From positions 1,280,501 to 1,344,500 of the forward strand of contig NZ_CP026362.1 in assembly GCF_004116955.1 (NCBI RefSeq): DNA of 64,000 bases, written 5' to 3'. Within the stretch, counting starts at the first letter, position 1; the number at the start of each line of letters is the position of its first letter. Below the pieces are notes generated by a model. The model worked only from the letters and a program-made list of their open reading frames with translations, had not been told where the DNA came from and did no database searches. Position numbers and translations under genes: made by a program. This document shows positions 25,686 through 36,663 of this stretch, piece by piece. This DNA is from Bacillus vallismortis (GTDB lineage Bacteria; Bacillota; Bacilli; Bacillales; Bacillaceae).

Positions 25686-27020
25686 ATGAAAGCATACGAT
25701 TTTACGCAGGGGAACGTGCTGAAACAGCTTGTGCTGTTTTCAATGCCAATTATGCTCGGAAACGCATTGCAGGTTTCCTTTCAATTGATAGACAGTTTGT
25801 GGATCGGCAATTTACTGGGGGGAAAGGCTCTTGGGGCTGCCGCGGTATCGAGCACGATTGTTTTAACCGTGCTGTCTTTTATTTTAGGCCTTAACAACGC
25901 GACATTAACGATTTTGTCACAGCAAAAGGGTAAAGATGATAAAAAAGGAATGGCGTCGTATATCAATGCTTTTGTCGTCTTATTAACAGGCCTAAGCATC
26001 GGATTCGGTGCGGCCGGTTTTTTCCTGTCAGAGCTTTTGCTTCGTCTTCTAAAAACGCCGGAGTCGATGATACCGCTTGCTGAGACCTATTTACAAATTC
26101 AATTTATCGGCATTTTATTTTTGTTTGGTTATAACTTTATCAGCACGGTGCTTCGGGCCCTCGGCGACAGCAAGACACCTCTCCGGTTTATTGCATTTGC
26201 CGTTGTGCTGAATACTGTGTTGGCGCCGCTCTTTATTTCTGTGCTGCACATGGGAATAGCGGGAGCAGCTTATTCGACAATTTTGTCACAGGGGATTGCG
26301 TTTCTGTACGGGTTGTTTTATGTCCTCAAACACAAGCTTGTGCCGTTCTCTATCCCGCGAGTTCCAAAGTGGGAAGAGTCCGCGCTGATTTTAAAACTTG
26401 GGATTCCAGCCGGTTTGCAGATGATGGTGATTACAGGCGGTATGATGGCAATTATGAGTGTTGTCAACTCCTACGGAGAGCATGTGGTGTCAGGCTTCGG
26501 CGCGGTGCAGCGGCTCGATAGCATCATCACGCTTCCGGCTATGGCTGCCGGTACGGCAGTCAACAGTATGGCGGGGCAAAATATCGGGATCGGGAACCAT
26601 AAAAGAGTGGGAACGATTGCGAAGCTTGGTGTGATGGCCGTTATTTCTTGCATGATGGTGATTGCAGTCATGCTTTGGGTATTTGGTAAATACCTGATAA
26701 AGTTATTTATCAGCGACCCTGATGCGGTCGCGTTTGGTGAACAATATTTGCGATGGATCGCGTTTTTTTATCCTTTTATCGGGATTAATTTCGTGCTGAA
26801 CGGAATCGTCAGAGCCGCAGGAGCGATGCTGCAGGTGCTGGTTTTAAATTTGATATCGTTTTGGGTTTTGAGATATCCTTTCACGGCTCTATTTTCAGCT
26901 TGGTTTGGACAGAAAGGAATCGGGCTCGGAATCGGAATGAGTTTTTTATTAAGCAGCTGTGCGGCGTTTTTGTATTACAGATACGGGCGATGGAAAACAA
27001 TGAAACTGTTCGCTGAATAA
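25686..27020 (+). CDS. ypnP: MATE-family multidrug/sodium antiporter YpnP
   Basis: A 444-residue, 12-helix efflux protein of the multidrug and toxic compound extrusion family. Family features include the repeated halves with VLKQLVLFSMPIMLG at the N-terminus and ILKLGIPAGLQMM at the start of the second half, plus FISTVLRALGDSKTPL. Substrate not inferable. It converges with ypoP across a terminator. Confidence 0.93.
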   Translation: MKAYDFTQGNVLKQLVLFSMPIMLGNALQVSFQLIDSLWIGNLLGGKALGAAAVSSTIVLTVLSFILGLNNATLTILSQQKGKDDKKGMASYINAFVVLLTGLSIGFGAAGFFLSELLLRLLKTPESMIPLAETYLQIQFIGILFLFGYNFISTVLRALGDSKTPLRFIAFAVVLNTVLAPLFISVLHMGIAGAAYSTILSQGIAFLYGLFYVLKHKLVPFSIPRVPKWEESALILKLGIPAGLQMMVITGGMMAIMSVVNSYGEHVVSGFGAVQRLDSIITLPAMAAGTAVNSMAGQNIGIGNHKRVGTIAKLGVMAVISCMMVIAVMLWVFGKYLIKLFISDPDAVAFGEQYLRWIAFFYPFIGINFVLNGIVRAAGAMLQVLVLNLISFWVLRYPFTALFSAWFGQKGIGLGIGMSFLLSSCAAFLYYRYGRWKTMKLFAE

Positions 27021-27034
27021 TAAGTGAAGCGCTG

Positions 27035-27075
27035 CAAAAAGCACATACCCATGTATAGCGGTATGTGCTTTTTTT
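27035..27075. terminator. Bidirectional terminator between ypnP and ypoP
   Basis: AAAAAGCACATACC / GGTATGTGCTTTTTTT stem, 13-14 bp with a 10-nt loop. Confidence 0.9.
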
Positions 27076-27500
27076 CATCGCTTTTTATCAAGTTTGCTGA
27101 AGAGCTCGATTAATGAGGCAAGTTCGGCATCGGTGTAGCAGTCAAAGCGTTTAAAGAAATATTCTGTTTTTTTCTCGTTGAAATGCTGAAGGACTTTTTC
27201 ACCCGCTTCGGTGATATGAATGCGGATGATGCGCCTGTCTTCCTTCGATCTGATTCTCGTAATCCATTCCTTTTCCACCAGCGCATCAGTCACAGCTGTA
27301 ATGTGGCTTGCTGATACCTCTAAAATAGGCGCAAATTCGGTGACCTTTTTAGGGCCTTGTTCACTGAGGATCCGCAGAATGGTGAATTCATTCCGTGACA
27401 GCTCTTTATCAAGAATTTCATTGATTTCGTTGCGTATTTGTTTAAAGACTTTACGGAGTAAATTTTCCATATCGTACATCATCTGTGTTCTTACTTTCAA
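27075..27500 (-). CDS. ypoP: MarR-family regulator YpoP
   Basis: 141 residues with the winged helix-turn-helix of Mar[22 protein letters not shown], a recognition helix [17 protein letters not shown] and a wing [18 protein letters not shown]. Start TTG at 27500 with GGAGGTACAAAT. It diverges from msrA over 128 nt, so it may control itself and the msr genes, though this is inference from position. No operator was identified with confidence. Confidence 0.9.
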   Translation of the reverse strand: MKVRTQMMYDMENLLRKVFKQIRNEINEILDKELSRNEFTILRILSEQGPKKVTEFAPILEVSASHITAVTDALVEKEWITRIRSKEDRRIIRIHITEAGEKVLQHFNEKKTEYFFKRFDCYTDAELASLIELFSKLDKKR

Positions 27501-27564
27501 ATTTGTACCTCCATTACATAAGCATATTGCTTAAAACCTATAGATTTTATGAAAAGCAGAATCA

Positions 27565-27592
27565 TTTTCATTCTATTTTTACATGCTATAAT
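27565..27592 (+). promoter_or_regulatory. msrA promoter
   Basis: TTTTCA, 16-nt spacer, consensus TATAAT. The non-consensus -35 fits the Spx-dependent expression reported for msrAB in 168. Confidence 0.5.
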
Positions 27593-27628
27593 ATAATAAT
27601 ACCACGTATGAACAAAGGAGGCACCAGT

Positions 27629-28162
27629 ATGTCTGAAAAAAAAGAAATCGCCACATTTGCAGGAGGCTGTTTTTGGTGTATGGTCAAACCTTTTGACGAA
27701 CAGCCGGGGATTGAAAAAGTGGTGTCCGGGTATACAGGCGGCCATACTGAAAACCCTACGTATGAAGAGGTGTGCAGTGAAACGACAGGACATCGTGAAG
27801 CCGTTCAAATCACGTTTCAGCCTGATGTGTTTCCTTATGAAAAGCTGCTTGAATTATTTTGGCAGCAAATCGATCCGACAGATGCCGGCGGCCAGTTTGC
27901 GGATCGCGGCAGCTCCTACCGTGCAGCCATTTTTTATCATAATGATAAACAAAAGGAGCTTGCGGAGGCTTCCAAGCAGCGTCTGATAGATAGCGGCATC
28001 TTTAAGGATCCGATTGTAACGGACATTTTAAAAGCTGAACCTTTCTATGAAGCGGAAGACTACCATCAGCATTTTTATAAAAAGAATCCTGGACATTATC
28101 AGCGCTACCGGACGGGGTCTGGACGAGCAGGATTTATCAGTGAGCATTGGGGGGCGAAATAA
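27629..28162 (+). CDS. msrA: Peptide methionine-(S)-sulfoxide reductase
   Basis: Repairs oxidised methionine (S-epimer) in proteins. It is 177 residues with the catalytic motif GGCFWCMV; family residues Glu/Tyr are in the [16 protein letters not shown] segment and [14 protein letters not shown] near the end. The start ATG follows AAAGGAGG. It abuts msrB, with the msrB ATG following the stop directly, so both epimers are repaired from one transcript. Confidence 0.96.
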   Translation: MSEKKEIATFAGGCFWCMVKPFDEQPGIEKVVSGYTGGHTENPTYEEVCSETTGHREAVQITFQPDVFPYEKLLELFWQQIDPTDAGGQFADRGSSYRAAIFYHNDKQKELAEASKQRLIDSGIFKDPIVTDILKAEPFYEAEDYHQHFYKKNPGHYQRYRTGSGRAGFISEHWGAK

Positions 28163-28597
28163 ATGGGGTACAATAAAGAAGAAAAAATCAAGTCACTAAA
28201 CCGCATGCAATATGAAGTGACGCAAAATAACGGCACAGAGCCGCCGTTTCAAAATGAATTTTGGGATCATCAGGAAGAAGGGCTCTATGTTGACATTGTG
28301 TCAGGCAAGCCATTGTTTACATCCAAGGATAAATTTGATTCCCACTGCGGCTGGCCAAGCTTTACAAAGCCGATTGAAGAAGAAGAAGTGGAAGAAAAAC
28401 TAGACGCGAGCCACGGCATGATTCGCACAGAAGTGAGAAGCCGTACGGCTGATTCTCATCTTGGCCATGTATTTAACGACGGACCGGGGCCAAGCGGGCT
28501 TCGTTACTGCATAAACTCAGCGGCGCTGCGGTTTGTGCCGAAGGATAAGCTGAAAGAAGAAGGATACGAAAGCTATCTGCATCTTTTTGAAAAATAA
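28163..28597 (+). CDS. msrB: Peptide methionine-(R)-sulfoxide reductase
   Basis: Reduces the R-epimer of methionine sulfoxide. It is 144 residues with [11 protein letters not shown] and the catalytic Cys in [13 protein letters not shown]. The CxxC zinc pairs of some MsrB enzymes are absent, as in other Bacillus forms. It begins immediately after msrA and ends ahead of a terminator. From here 168 continues into spsM (split by SPbeta), which is missing in this window. Confidence 0.96.
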   Translation: MGYNKEEKIKSLNRMQYEVTQNNGTEPPFQNEFWDHQEEGLYVDIVSGKPLFTSKDKFDSHCGWPSFTKPIEEEEVEEKLDASHGMIRTEVRSRTADSHLGHVFNDGPGPSGLRYCINSAALRFVPKDKLKEEGYESYLHLFEK

Positions 28598-28600
28598 AAC

Positions 28601-28642
28601 AAAAAACAAGCCTGCCTACTGGATAGACAGGTTTGTTTTTTT
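28601..28642 (+). terminator. msrB terminator
   Basis: AAACAAGCCTG / CAGGTTTGTTTTTTT stem (one G-T pair) around a 13-nt loop. Confidence 0.85.
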
Positions 28643-28699
28643 GCCTTTTTTTCATTGGGCAATTCTGTCTTTCTTAATGAGAGGGGCTTAATCTATTGA

Positions 28700-29212
28700 T
28701 ATTTGGCAGATTGGCTTTGCGAAAATCAGGATGTTTTTCAGGCTCTGGAAGTATCGTCTAAAGCTTGCGCCATTTATACAGAGAATCAATTTCATGTAGG
28801 GGCGTTCATTCTTTGTGTTGCTTTTCACCCGGACGTTTGGTTTCCACTGTGGGCCGCCCGTGCTGCGATGCATACATATTCTTCTTCAATGATTTCATTT
28901 TAAAATAAAAGCTTCTCCGCGTCATGTTCTTGCCTGAGATTTTAGCGGATCACGCTCCATCTTTTGTGCAAATAAAATTGGAATGGCCGAATCCTTTGGA
29001 GCTGGAACATTTTCGAAGCCTACTGACCAAAACACAGTTTCTCTGTTATGGACGTGGGGGTTTCAGATTTTCAGATAACAGCTTGGTGGCACCCATTGTA
29101 TTCATAGGCGATACAGGTTTACCCATAACATGCGGGCCCCGGTTTAAAAGGGCAGCCCCGCCACATCCTGTCCGCCGATGAGATTGGTCCGGATGGCTTT
29201 AATGTATGTCTT
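28700..29212 (+). pseudogene. Decayed remnant, possibly a cytidine/blasticidin-S-deaminase-like gene
   Basis: A region with no intact gene. In one frame EVSSKACAIYTENQFHVGAFI (split here by reading VSSKACAIYTENQF then HVGAFI) resembles the N-terminal helix and HVGAA strand of cytidine or blasticidin-S deaminases, followed by WAARAAMHTY where CAERxA would be. Further down, VFIGDTGLPITCG weakly resembles the region before the PCGxC motif. The zinc-binding cysteines are not conserved and frames change, so any gene is dead. In 168 this location holds spsM/SPbeta. The identification is tentative. Confidence 0.3.
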
Positions 29213-30731
<1,519 letters not shown>

Positions 30732-30736
30732 GAAAG

Positions 30737-30758
30737 AGAAGCACATTCAGCTGGCTTT
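30737..30758 (+). repeat. Possible decayed left copy of the phy terminator
   Basis: AGAAGCACATTCAGC then TGGCTTT partly resembles the intact right-hand hairpin at 30925-30951. Similarity is modest, so target duplication here is only suspected. Confidence 0.35.
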
Positions 30759-30924
30759 CAGCGTGTCGACAAGCCATTCGTTGTCAGTCCCGCGCGTTGA
30801 TGTTCACGAATTTCTATTCGCTGCGCCCAATACTCTTTATTCCTAGACAGCGAGGGTTTTCCACCACGAAAAAAGTTGACCAAACGCTAAGACCAAACCG
30901 TTTCAGCATTTGGTCAACAATCTG
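30759..30924. mobile_element. Short dispersed repeat, copy B (MITE-like, IS1182-type ends)
   Basis: 166 bp, non-coding. Left end CAGCGTGTCGACAAG, right end (inward) CAGATTGTTGACCAA. Shared blocks with copy A include ATTCGTTGTCAGTCC then GCGCGTTG near the left, TTCCTAGAC and GAGGGTTTTC in the middle, and GTCAACAATCTG at the right. A TTGACCAAAnGCT...AGCnTTTGGTCAA hairpin lies just inside the right end, equivalent in position to the 17-bp stem of copy A but with different sequence, so structure rather than sequence is kept. It lies between phy and the end of cgeB. Confidence 0.78.
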
Positions 30925-30953
30925 GAAAGCAGCTTGTTTGGCTGCTTTTTTCT
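30925..30953 (+). terminator. phy terminator (right of repeat copy B)
   Basis: AAAGCAGC / GGCTGCTTTTTT stem-loop with a T run, separated from the phy stop by the repeat element. Confidence 0.75.
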
Positions 30954-30989
30954 GTACAGAAAAAATCGTTCATCACAATGAACGATTTT

Positions 30990-31943
30990 TCAAGAAAGCG
31001 CCAGATGGATTGCCTTTAGTTTTGCAGGAAGCTCATCAAACGTATATGCGGGCACGGTCTCTTTGTAATTGGCTGCTGCTGCTTTTTGACGTTCCTCAGG
31101 GTGGTTGATATAGAAAGCGGCTTTTTCCTTAAAGTCGTTCATGCTGTGATAAGAAATAAAGGATGAAAAAGGATGTGCCGCGGGTAAATCTGTTAATTGA
31201 AATGCTTCGCATGCAGCTATATCAAACGTCCGGTTATTAAAACTGGCATTTTGGAGGCGGATATGATTTTGATTGAAAGCAAAATGATAGGGCCGATGCG
31301 CATTCATCACGATGTCTGCCCCGTTATAATAATGGACGGCCTGTTCGGGCGGAACCCATGTGCTGACGACATCGATATGCGGCTGTTTGAGCACTTTATT
31401 CGGCAGGTATTTTCTCCATTCCTTTCCGATAACCCGAACGGTGAAAGGCAGATGCACCGCTTCTTTCATAAGCTGAACCCGGTTAGGGTAAGGATAGCCG
31501 ATGATAAGCAGATTTGAATGAAAAGAATCATCTGTGTCCATTTTTTTAAACAGCCGGTGATTCACTGGAATCGGAACATAATAGACGTGCTGGCAGCCAA
31601 GCTCCTGATAATAGAGAGCGGCATTTTGTTCAATCGTTAATATGGCGTCAGCGTGCTTTATCACCTGAAGACTGATATCAATGTAAAATGGGTCTTCGGT
31701 CAGCCAAACATATACGGGAATATCCTTACCCTTTAACCAGATCAGCCAGTCGTGAGGAACGCGGTCTCCAACCATCATGAGTGCGAAGTCCGGCTGAAAC
31801 GCTTCGATGTTCTCCAGAGATTCTGGTTCCGGAATATCTGCAGACATGTACTCTGTATGAGTATGACGAAAACATTCTTCAGCCCAGCGGTCAAAATAAC
31901 TGTATATTCCTCCGTATCCCGACTGGATATACAACACTTTCAT
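30990..31943 (-). CDS. cgeB: Spore maturation protein CgeB
   Basis: A 317-residue glycosyltransferase-like protein (GT4-type fold, CgeB family). The nucleotide-sugar half shows VVSTWVPPEQAVHYYNGADIVMNAHRP and FNNRTFDIAACEAFQL, with the Glu that in GT-B enzymes contacts the sugar nucleotide. It acts in the mother cell late in sporulation on the outermost crust. It lies 6 nt after cgeA in one operon, which in 168 is driven by SigK and GerE. Confidence 0.93.
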   Translation of the reverse strand: MKVLYIQSGYGGIYSYFDRWAEECFRHTHTEYMSADIPEPESLENIEAFQPDFALMMVGDRVPHDWLIWLKGKDIPVYVWLTEDPFYIDISLQVIKHADAILTIEQNAALYYQELGCQHVYYVPIPVNHRLFKKMDTDDSFHSNLLIIGYPYPNRVQLMKEAVHLPFTVRVIGKEWRKYLPNKVLKQPHIDVVSTWVPPEQAVHYYNGADIVMNAHRPYHFAFNQNHIRLQNASFNNRTFDIAACEAFQLTDLPAAHPFSSFISYHSMNDFKEKAAFYINHPEERQKAAAANYKETVPAYTFDELPAKLKAIHLALS

Positions 31944-31949
31944 CAGATG

Positions 31950-32342
31950 TTATGAAAAGAATGTGACGCTTTCTACTTTGTCGACATCAATTAATGTTGT
32001 AGCTTGCCCTTCTGGCGTGACGGAGCTTTCCTGTGTTACAAATACGATGCCGTGAATTTGATCAAAAGCAACGAAAACAACTGGCCCGATCATGTCACCT
32101 GAATCAGTTACGATGCTGATTGTAGTGCCTGGCGTAATTCTGGCAAAAATCCATCTTGCCGGAAGGGAAGTAGATTCAGCCGTAATCATTTCACTTTGAT
32201 CTACTTTTTGATCGATTGCAGCTTCAAGCAAGTCTTTAAGATGGTTTTCCACGTTTTCTCCTCCTTCTGTTGCAGTTGGAAATAAAGGGTTTAAAAGGGT
32301 TTTAATCAAATCCTTTTTTAACTCTGCGTTTTCAGAGCTCAT
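31950..32342 (-). CDS. cgeA: Spore crust protein CgeA
   Basis: A 130-residue crust component; it localises to the outermost spore layer in 168. It resembles other crust proteins such as CotZ/CotX partners only loosely; the C-terminal half is beta-rich with [18 protein letters not shown]. It has no cysteine motif. I use the ATG at 32342 after AGGAGGTG; the GTG 3 codons upstream overlaps the site. It is first gene of cgeAB and divergent from cgeC, with a ~200-nt shared control region expected to hold SigK promoters and GerE sites. Confidence 0.92.
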   Translation of the reverse strand: MSSENAELKKDLIKTLLNPLFPTATEGGENVENHLKDLLEAAIDQKVDQSEMITAESTSLPARWIFARITPGTTISIVTDSGDMIGPVVFVAFDQIHGIVFVTQESSVTPEGQATTLIDVDKVESVTFFS

Positions 32343-32547
32343 TACACACACCTCCTATTCAATAGTGAACTCACGTTAATCATATTCTTCAGGCCGCCAT
32401 TTGGTATGAGTCGAATGCCGTACCTGACCTATTTTTCATATATTTAAGGAAAATGCTGATTTTTTAAATGAGTGGACATAGCCTATACCATAAATCGAAA
32501 TCAGTCATATTGTGAAACAGAGCATAAGGGTAAAGGAGAGGGAATGT

Positions 32548-32850
32548 TTGGATATTGAGAACCACGTGAATCAAGAAGAAAACCAAGATGAACTGCATTT
32601 TATTTTGCTTTTGCTGATTTTGCTTATTCGCCAATCGTCTACTGAGCATCCATCTGATCTCAGGCGCCAGCTCGTATTTGCAAAAGAGCTTGGCGTACCG
32701 GTCTCAACCGTTCATCTGATAAATGGGGAGACGCTTCAAAACGTCATCATAAAAGAGGTTCTGAGTGATTTGGTTATTTTTCAAAACCCGTTAAATCATA
32801 CGAGATCTCATGTCGCACTTTCAAGTATTGTAAGCTGGGGTGCTTTTTAA
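32548..32850 (+). CDS. cgeC: CgeC, small spore surface protein
   Basis: 100 residues starting at TTG 32548 (LDIENHVNQEENQ) with AAAGGAG upstream. It has a hydrophobic stretch LHFILLLLILLIRQSS near residue 20 and a beta-rich C-terminal part (INGETLQNVIIKEVLSDLV) similar in style to CgeA. Function unknown; it is first gene of cgeCDE. Confidence 0.85.
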   Translation: MDIENHVNQEENQDELHFILLLLILLIRQSSTEHPSDLRRQLVFAKELGVPVSTVHLINGETLQNVIIKEVLSDLVIFQNPLNHTRSHVALSSIVSWGAF

Positions 32851-32914
32851 ATGATGACAGAGGCTCTGCTTGCTGCGGAGCCGTTTTGATGTGTGACGAT
32901 AGGGGGGCTGTATA

Positions 32915-34195
32915 TTGGGAGAGAAAGTGTCCATTATTTTAACGAGTTATAATAAACCTTACTATCTGCAAAAAGCGATCGAAAGCGTCATGAAGCAAAC
33001 GCATGAACTCTGGGAGCTCTTGATCATGGATGATCATTCTAATGATGAAACAATTGCAGTGATTCATAAATACCTTCATGACCCTCGCGTTCGTTATGAA
33101 AATAGTTTCGTACATCCCGCAGATCGATTAAAAACCACCCGTTATGCCACATTAATTAACAGTGCACTCCCATTTGCCGACGGCGATTTCATTTCCTATC
33201 TCACTGATGACACTGTTTATCATCCTGAGCGGCTGAGCCGTATGGTAGAGATGTTTTCACATCATCCTGAGGCGCAGGCTGTTTATTCAAAACAAAAAGT
33301 TGTACAGGTAAACGAAAGGGGAGAGGCAATCTCCCATTTTTATAGAAATGCCAATACAGTGCTTCATCAGGCTGCTTTTCAAGTCGATCATTGCTCAGTT
33401 ATGCATCGCCGTTCGTTACTTGATCGTATTCTCCATAAATATGGAAGCTATTGGGATGATGATATGAAGCATTGGAATCATGGCGACTCAATTTTTTGGG
33501 CCAGAATGAACAACTTTGCTCCGTTTCTGCCGATAAATGAAGTATTAGATACAACCTATAAAACCCCCGATTCGTTTCAAAATGCGTATCGGTTTCTGCC
33601 CGCCGATTTGATTGACGGATCTTTTGTAAAAGGATCAGATCAAAACGTGTATTTTTTTGATATGGGTGTGAGGCATCCTGTCGGGGAAAGGTGGGGTTCT
33701 TTGTATCTAAATCGGACTGTGGCCGTTCCAGATCCGTATTTATTCCAATATAACATTGGGAAAATGTTAAACATTCCGAACTACATTTTAGTAAAGGGAG
33801 CTGACCACCCTGCAATATTCTATATCGAAGCCGGAAAAAAAAGACGAATTGCTGATCAGTATGCTTTTCAGTTTTATCAATTTAAAAGAAAAGACATAGT
33901 GACCATTGGAGAAGAAGAACTGAAGGCGCTGCCAGAAGGGCTGCCAATTACGCGGGAACGATCTGGTTTGATCGAAAATCCGCCTGGACGCAGGCTTTTT
34001 TTCATAGAACGCGAGCCGTTTTTGTTTCTAAACGGCGTCTTTCACCCAATTCGTGAACAAGTAGTAAGGAAATTCTTTTTATATCATAAGCCAATCCCCG
34101 CTTCTTTCCGAAATATTCAGCAATTTCCAATTGGAAAGCCGTTTTATCCGGTGTACGATGAGATTATAAAGAAATTGAATATTGCAGCTGAGTAA
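32915..34195 (+). CDS. cgeD: CgeD, family 2 glycosyltransferase with C-terminal repeat domain
   Basis: 426 residues. Residues 1-230 are a GT2 (GT-A) glycosyltransferase: VSIILTSYNKPYYLQKAI, the nucleotide-binding LIMDDHSND and the DTD-like metal site in YLTDDTVYH. Residues ~232-390 contain three degenerate repeats with the pattern (L)VKGxDxxxFYIExGKKRxI, seen in FVKGSDQNVYFFDMG, ILVKGADHPAIFYIEAGKKR and LFFIEREPFLFLNG. Probably glycosylates the spore crust. Start TTG after AGGGGGG. It is followed by cgeE. Confidence 0.92.
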   Translation: MGEKVSIILTSYNKPYYLQKAIESVMKQTHELWELLIMDDHSNDETIAVIHKYLHDPRVRYENSFVHPADRLKTTRYATLINSALPFADGDFISYLTDDTVYHPERLSRMVEMFSHHPEAQAVYSKQKVVQVNERGEAISHFYRNANTVLHQAAFQVDHCSVMHRRSLLDRILHKYGSYWDDDMKHWNHGDSIFWARMNNFAPFLPINEVLDTTYKTPDSFQNAYRFLPADLIDGSFVKGSDQNVYFFDMGVRHPVGERWGSLYLNRTVAVPDPYLFQYNIGKMLNIPNYILVKGADHPAIFYIEAGKKRRIADQYAFQFYQFKRKDIVTIGEEELKALPEGLPITRERSGLIENPPGRRLFFIEREPFLFLNGVFHPIREQVVRKFFLYHKPIPASFRNIQQFPIGKPFYPVYDEIIKKLNIAAE

Positions 34196-34223
34196 AGGCA
34201 CAGGCCATAAAAAGGAGACGTTC

Positions 34224-35003
34224 ATGACAGGAGACTATTCAAAAACAGAACATCAATATATATTGTTAACGTCTGAATCGGCTTCGTTTGATCATTACAG
34301 CGTATATAGAGATCCGAAGCTGCCGCACATTTTTTCTCATAACTTTGTTCAGCTCCATGATACGTTTCCATTGAAGCGGTTATTGGACTTTTTGCCATCC
34401 GTACCAAAGCTGCTTCATGCAAATTATCTCCATTTAAAAGCGGCGCCGCAGCATGTTTTTCCGCTCGGGTTGAAGCAATCCCTTGTCAAAAGCGGGTTTG
34501 TTGTCGAGGATGAGCTGTTGTACGACATGAAGCTTAGTGATTGGAAAGGGCAGATGGGGCATCCGTTAACGGCATGGGGGACGGCTAAAAGTCTCAGTGA
34601 TGGATCTTCTATCATGAAAATTTATGATTCCATTTATATCGGGGAAGCGATTGCTGAACAAAAATTAAAAAGAAAATATCCCTTTTATGAAACGGGTACG
34701 GTCATCCTTGTTGTTTGTTACAGCGATCCATCACAGAAGGTTCCCATTGGGTGCGGCGAACTTTTCATCCATCCGCAAGAAAAAACGGCTAAAATCGAAG
34801 AAGTTGCCATTTTGGATCAGTTTCAAAGGAAGGGCTATGGCAGCATCTTAGTGAAAGAAATGCTGTCTATCGCAAAATCGCTCGGAATGGAAGCGGCCTA
34901 TTTAGTGGCTACAAGCACTGACGGTGCAACCCATTTTTACGAAAAGCTGACATTTAAAAAATATGAGCGGATACACACTGTTTTTCATTATTTCCTTTCC
35001 TAA
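34224..35003 (+). CDS. cgeE: CgeE, GNAT-family acetyltransferase
   Basis: 259 residues; the C-terminal half is a GNAT acetyltransferase with the acetyl-CoA loop in [17 protein letters not shown] (Q/RxxGxG/A) and a terminal [25 protein letters not shown]. The N-terminal half is specific to Cge proteins. It may acetylate crust glycans added by CgeB/CgeD. ATG at 34224 after AAAAAGGAGAC. Confidence 0.9.
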   Translation: MTGDYSKTEHQYILLTSESASFDHYSVYRDPKLPHIFSHNFVQLHDTFPLKRLLDFLPSVPKLLHANYLHLKAAPQHVFPLGLKQSLVKSGFVVEDELLYDMKLSDWKGQMGHPLTAWGTAKSLSDGSSIMKIYDSIYIGEAIAEQKLKRKYPFYETGTVILVVCYSDPSQKVPIGCGELFIHPQEKTAKIEEVAILDQFQRKGYGSILVKEMLSIAKSLGMEAAYLVATSTDGATHFYEKLTFKKYERIHTVFHYFLS

Positions 35004-35082
35004 AATAGGCGTTTGTACCAACCATTTGGGACTTGGCCCGCATAACATGCCGTATATCGTGATAAGAAAGGATGAAAACAGC

Positions 35083-35196
35083 ATGCATGGATACGCTGGA
35101 TACGGTTACGGAACTGGCTGCGGGACAAATACGTTTGTATTGATTGTTGTCTTGTTCATTTTATTAATTATTGTCGGAGCCGCTTTTATTGGCTAA
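35083..35196 (+). CDS. YjcZ-family sporulation microprotein
   Basis: 37 residues, [14 protein letters not shown] followed by a single hydrophobic helix ([20 protein letters not shown]). This Gly/Tyr-rich head plus membrane tail is the hallmark of the YjcZ family of sporulation proteins. GAAAGGATG site 10 nt before ATG and a strong terminator after. It sits between the cge cluster and yodT. Confidence 0.82.
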   Translation: MHGYAGYGYGTGCGTNTFVLIVVLFILLIIVGAAFIG

Positions 35197-35207
35197 ATAT
35201 GAATTTT

Positions 35208-35243
35208 TAAAAGAGCCTTTCCATTCAGGAAGGCTCTTTTTTG
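35208..35243 (+). terminator. Terminator after the YjcZ-type gene
   Basis: AAAAGAGCCTTTCC / GGAAGGCTCTTTTTT stem with a short loop. Confidence 0.92.
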
Positions 35244-35323
35244 TGAGAAAAGTTTTTCAGTGAACGTCATGCCGCAATTTGGACACTCATATAATATGTC
35301 AAAAGGGTTTTTGAGGTGGAAAC

Positions 35324-36646
35324 ATGAGCAGTTATTTGATTAAGCCGGAGCTTAGTTCGGCCTATCCGGTTGTCAGTCATGCGAAGGGTTCATATGTTTA
35401 TGATCAGACCGGAAAAAGATATCTTGACGGCTCATCAGGTGCGGTGACATGCAATATCGGCCACGGGGTTCGTCATGTGACTGAGAGGCTGAAAGAACAG
35501 CTTGATCAGGTGTCTTTTGCTTACCGCTCACAGTTTACGAGCGAGCCTGCCGAGCAATTAGCCGCTCTCTTAGCGCAGGAGCTGCCGGGAGACGTGAATT
35601 GGTCTTTTTTTGTCAACAGCGGATCAGAAGCCATAGAAACAGCGATGAAAATCGCCATTCAGTATTGGCAGGAAAAAAAGCAAACCCAAAAATCCATCTT
35701 TTTGTCGCGGTGGAGCAGTTATCACGGAATAACTTTGGGAGCGCTTTCATTATCTGGTTTTTATGAGAGGAGATACCGATTCACCCATCTCATTGAGCGA
35801 TATCCCGCTACCTCAGCTCCCCACATGTATCGGCTGAATGATAGGACGGCAGAAGAAATTGTTCAAACTGCCGCTGATGAACTGGAAACGGCCATCAGAA
35901 GAATCGGAAGCCAATTTATCGCCGCCTTTGTGGCTGAGCCTATTATCGGTGCCGCAGGTGCAGCGATAACTCCGCCACCGGGATATTATGAGAGATTAAG
36001 TGAGGTATGCCGCACACACGAAATACTCTTTATTGCAGATGAAGTGATGACAGGTCTTGGAAGAACAGGGAGGATGCTCGCGACAGAGCATTGGCACACC
36101 GTTCCTGATATAGCTGTACTGGGTAAGGGCCTTGGTGCGGGGTATGCGCCTATTGCTGCTGCCGTTGTATCAGATCCTATTATTGAAACGATAAAACAAG
36201 GTTCGGGTGTGATTATGAGCGGCCACACATATAGTGCACATCCCTATTCAGCCAAAGCGGCTCTGGAAGTTTTGCGGTATGTGTTAAAGCACGGCTTGAT
36301 CAAGCAATCAGAAAAAAAGGGAGCTGTGCTGAAAAAGAAGCTTATTGAGGCAGCTTCTCAAAGCAGCATCATTGGTGATGTACGAGGGAAAGGACTGCTA
36401 TTAGGCATAGAATTTGTAGCTGACAAGAACACGAGGAACGTTTTTTCGCCAGAGCAGACTATTACCCAGCGTATTGTAGCCGAGGCGAAAAAACGCGGAC
36501 TGATTGTTTATCCTGCCAAAGCGGGAATAGACAGCGGGGAAGGAGATGCTGTCATTATTGCACCGCCTTTTACCATTTCAGATTGTGAGACTGAAGAACT
36601 CATATCAATTTTTTCAGAAACAGTTGCAGCGATTGAAAAAAACTGA
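35324..36646 (+). CDS. yodT: YodT, class III PLP aminotransferase
   Basis: 440 residues of the omega/adenosylmethionine-8-amino-7-oxononanoate-type aminotransferase family. The PLP lysine is in VLGKGLGAGYAPIAA, the phosphate site in FVNSGSEAIETAMKIA, and the Asp-Glu pair in LFIADEVMTGLGRTG. As first gene of yodTSRQP-kamA-yokU it probably removes the amino group from beta-lysine or a shortened amino acid derived from it. The cluster is SigE-dependent (mother cell) in 168. Confidence 0.92.
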   Translation: MSSYLIKPELSSAYPVVSHAKGSYVYDQTGKRYLDGSSGAVTCNIGHGVRHVTERLKEQLDQVSFAYRSQFTSEPAEQLAALLAQELPGDVNWSFFVNSGSEAIETAMKIAIQYWQEKKQTQKSIFLSRWSSYHGITLGALSLSGFYERRYRFTHLIERYPATSAPHMYRLNDRTAEEIVQTAADELETAIRRIGSQFIAAFVAEPIIGAAGAAITPPPGYYERLSEVCRTHEILFIADEVMTGLGRTGRMLATEHWHTVPDIAVLGKGLGAGYAPIAAAVVSDPIIETIKQGSGVIMSGHTYSAHPYSAKAALEVLRYVLKHGLIKQSEKKGAVLKKKLIEAASQSSIIGDVRGKGLLLGIEFVADKNTRNVFSPEQTITQRIVAEAKKRGLIVYPAKAGIDSGEGDAVIIAPPFTISDCETEELISIFSETVAAIEKN

Positions 36647-36663
36647 AAAGGGATTGAAATCAA

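Noticed and set aside
28700..28903. Treating the short frame after msrB as an intact gene
   Set aside because: No ribosome-binding site, the resemblance to deaminases breaks across frames, and the zinc-binding residues are missing.
30990..31517. Overlapping plus-strand frames of 100 or more codons under cgeB
   Set aside because: They lack ribosome-binding sites and mirror the codon pattern of cgeB on the other strand.
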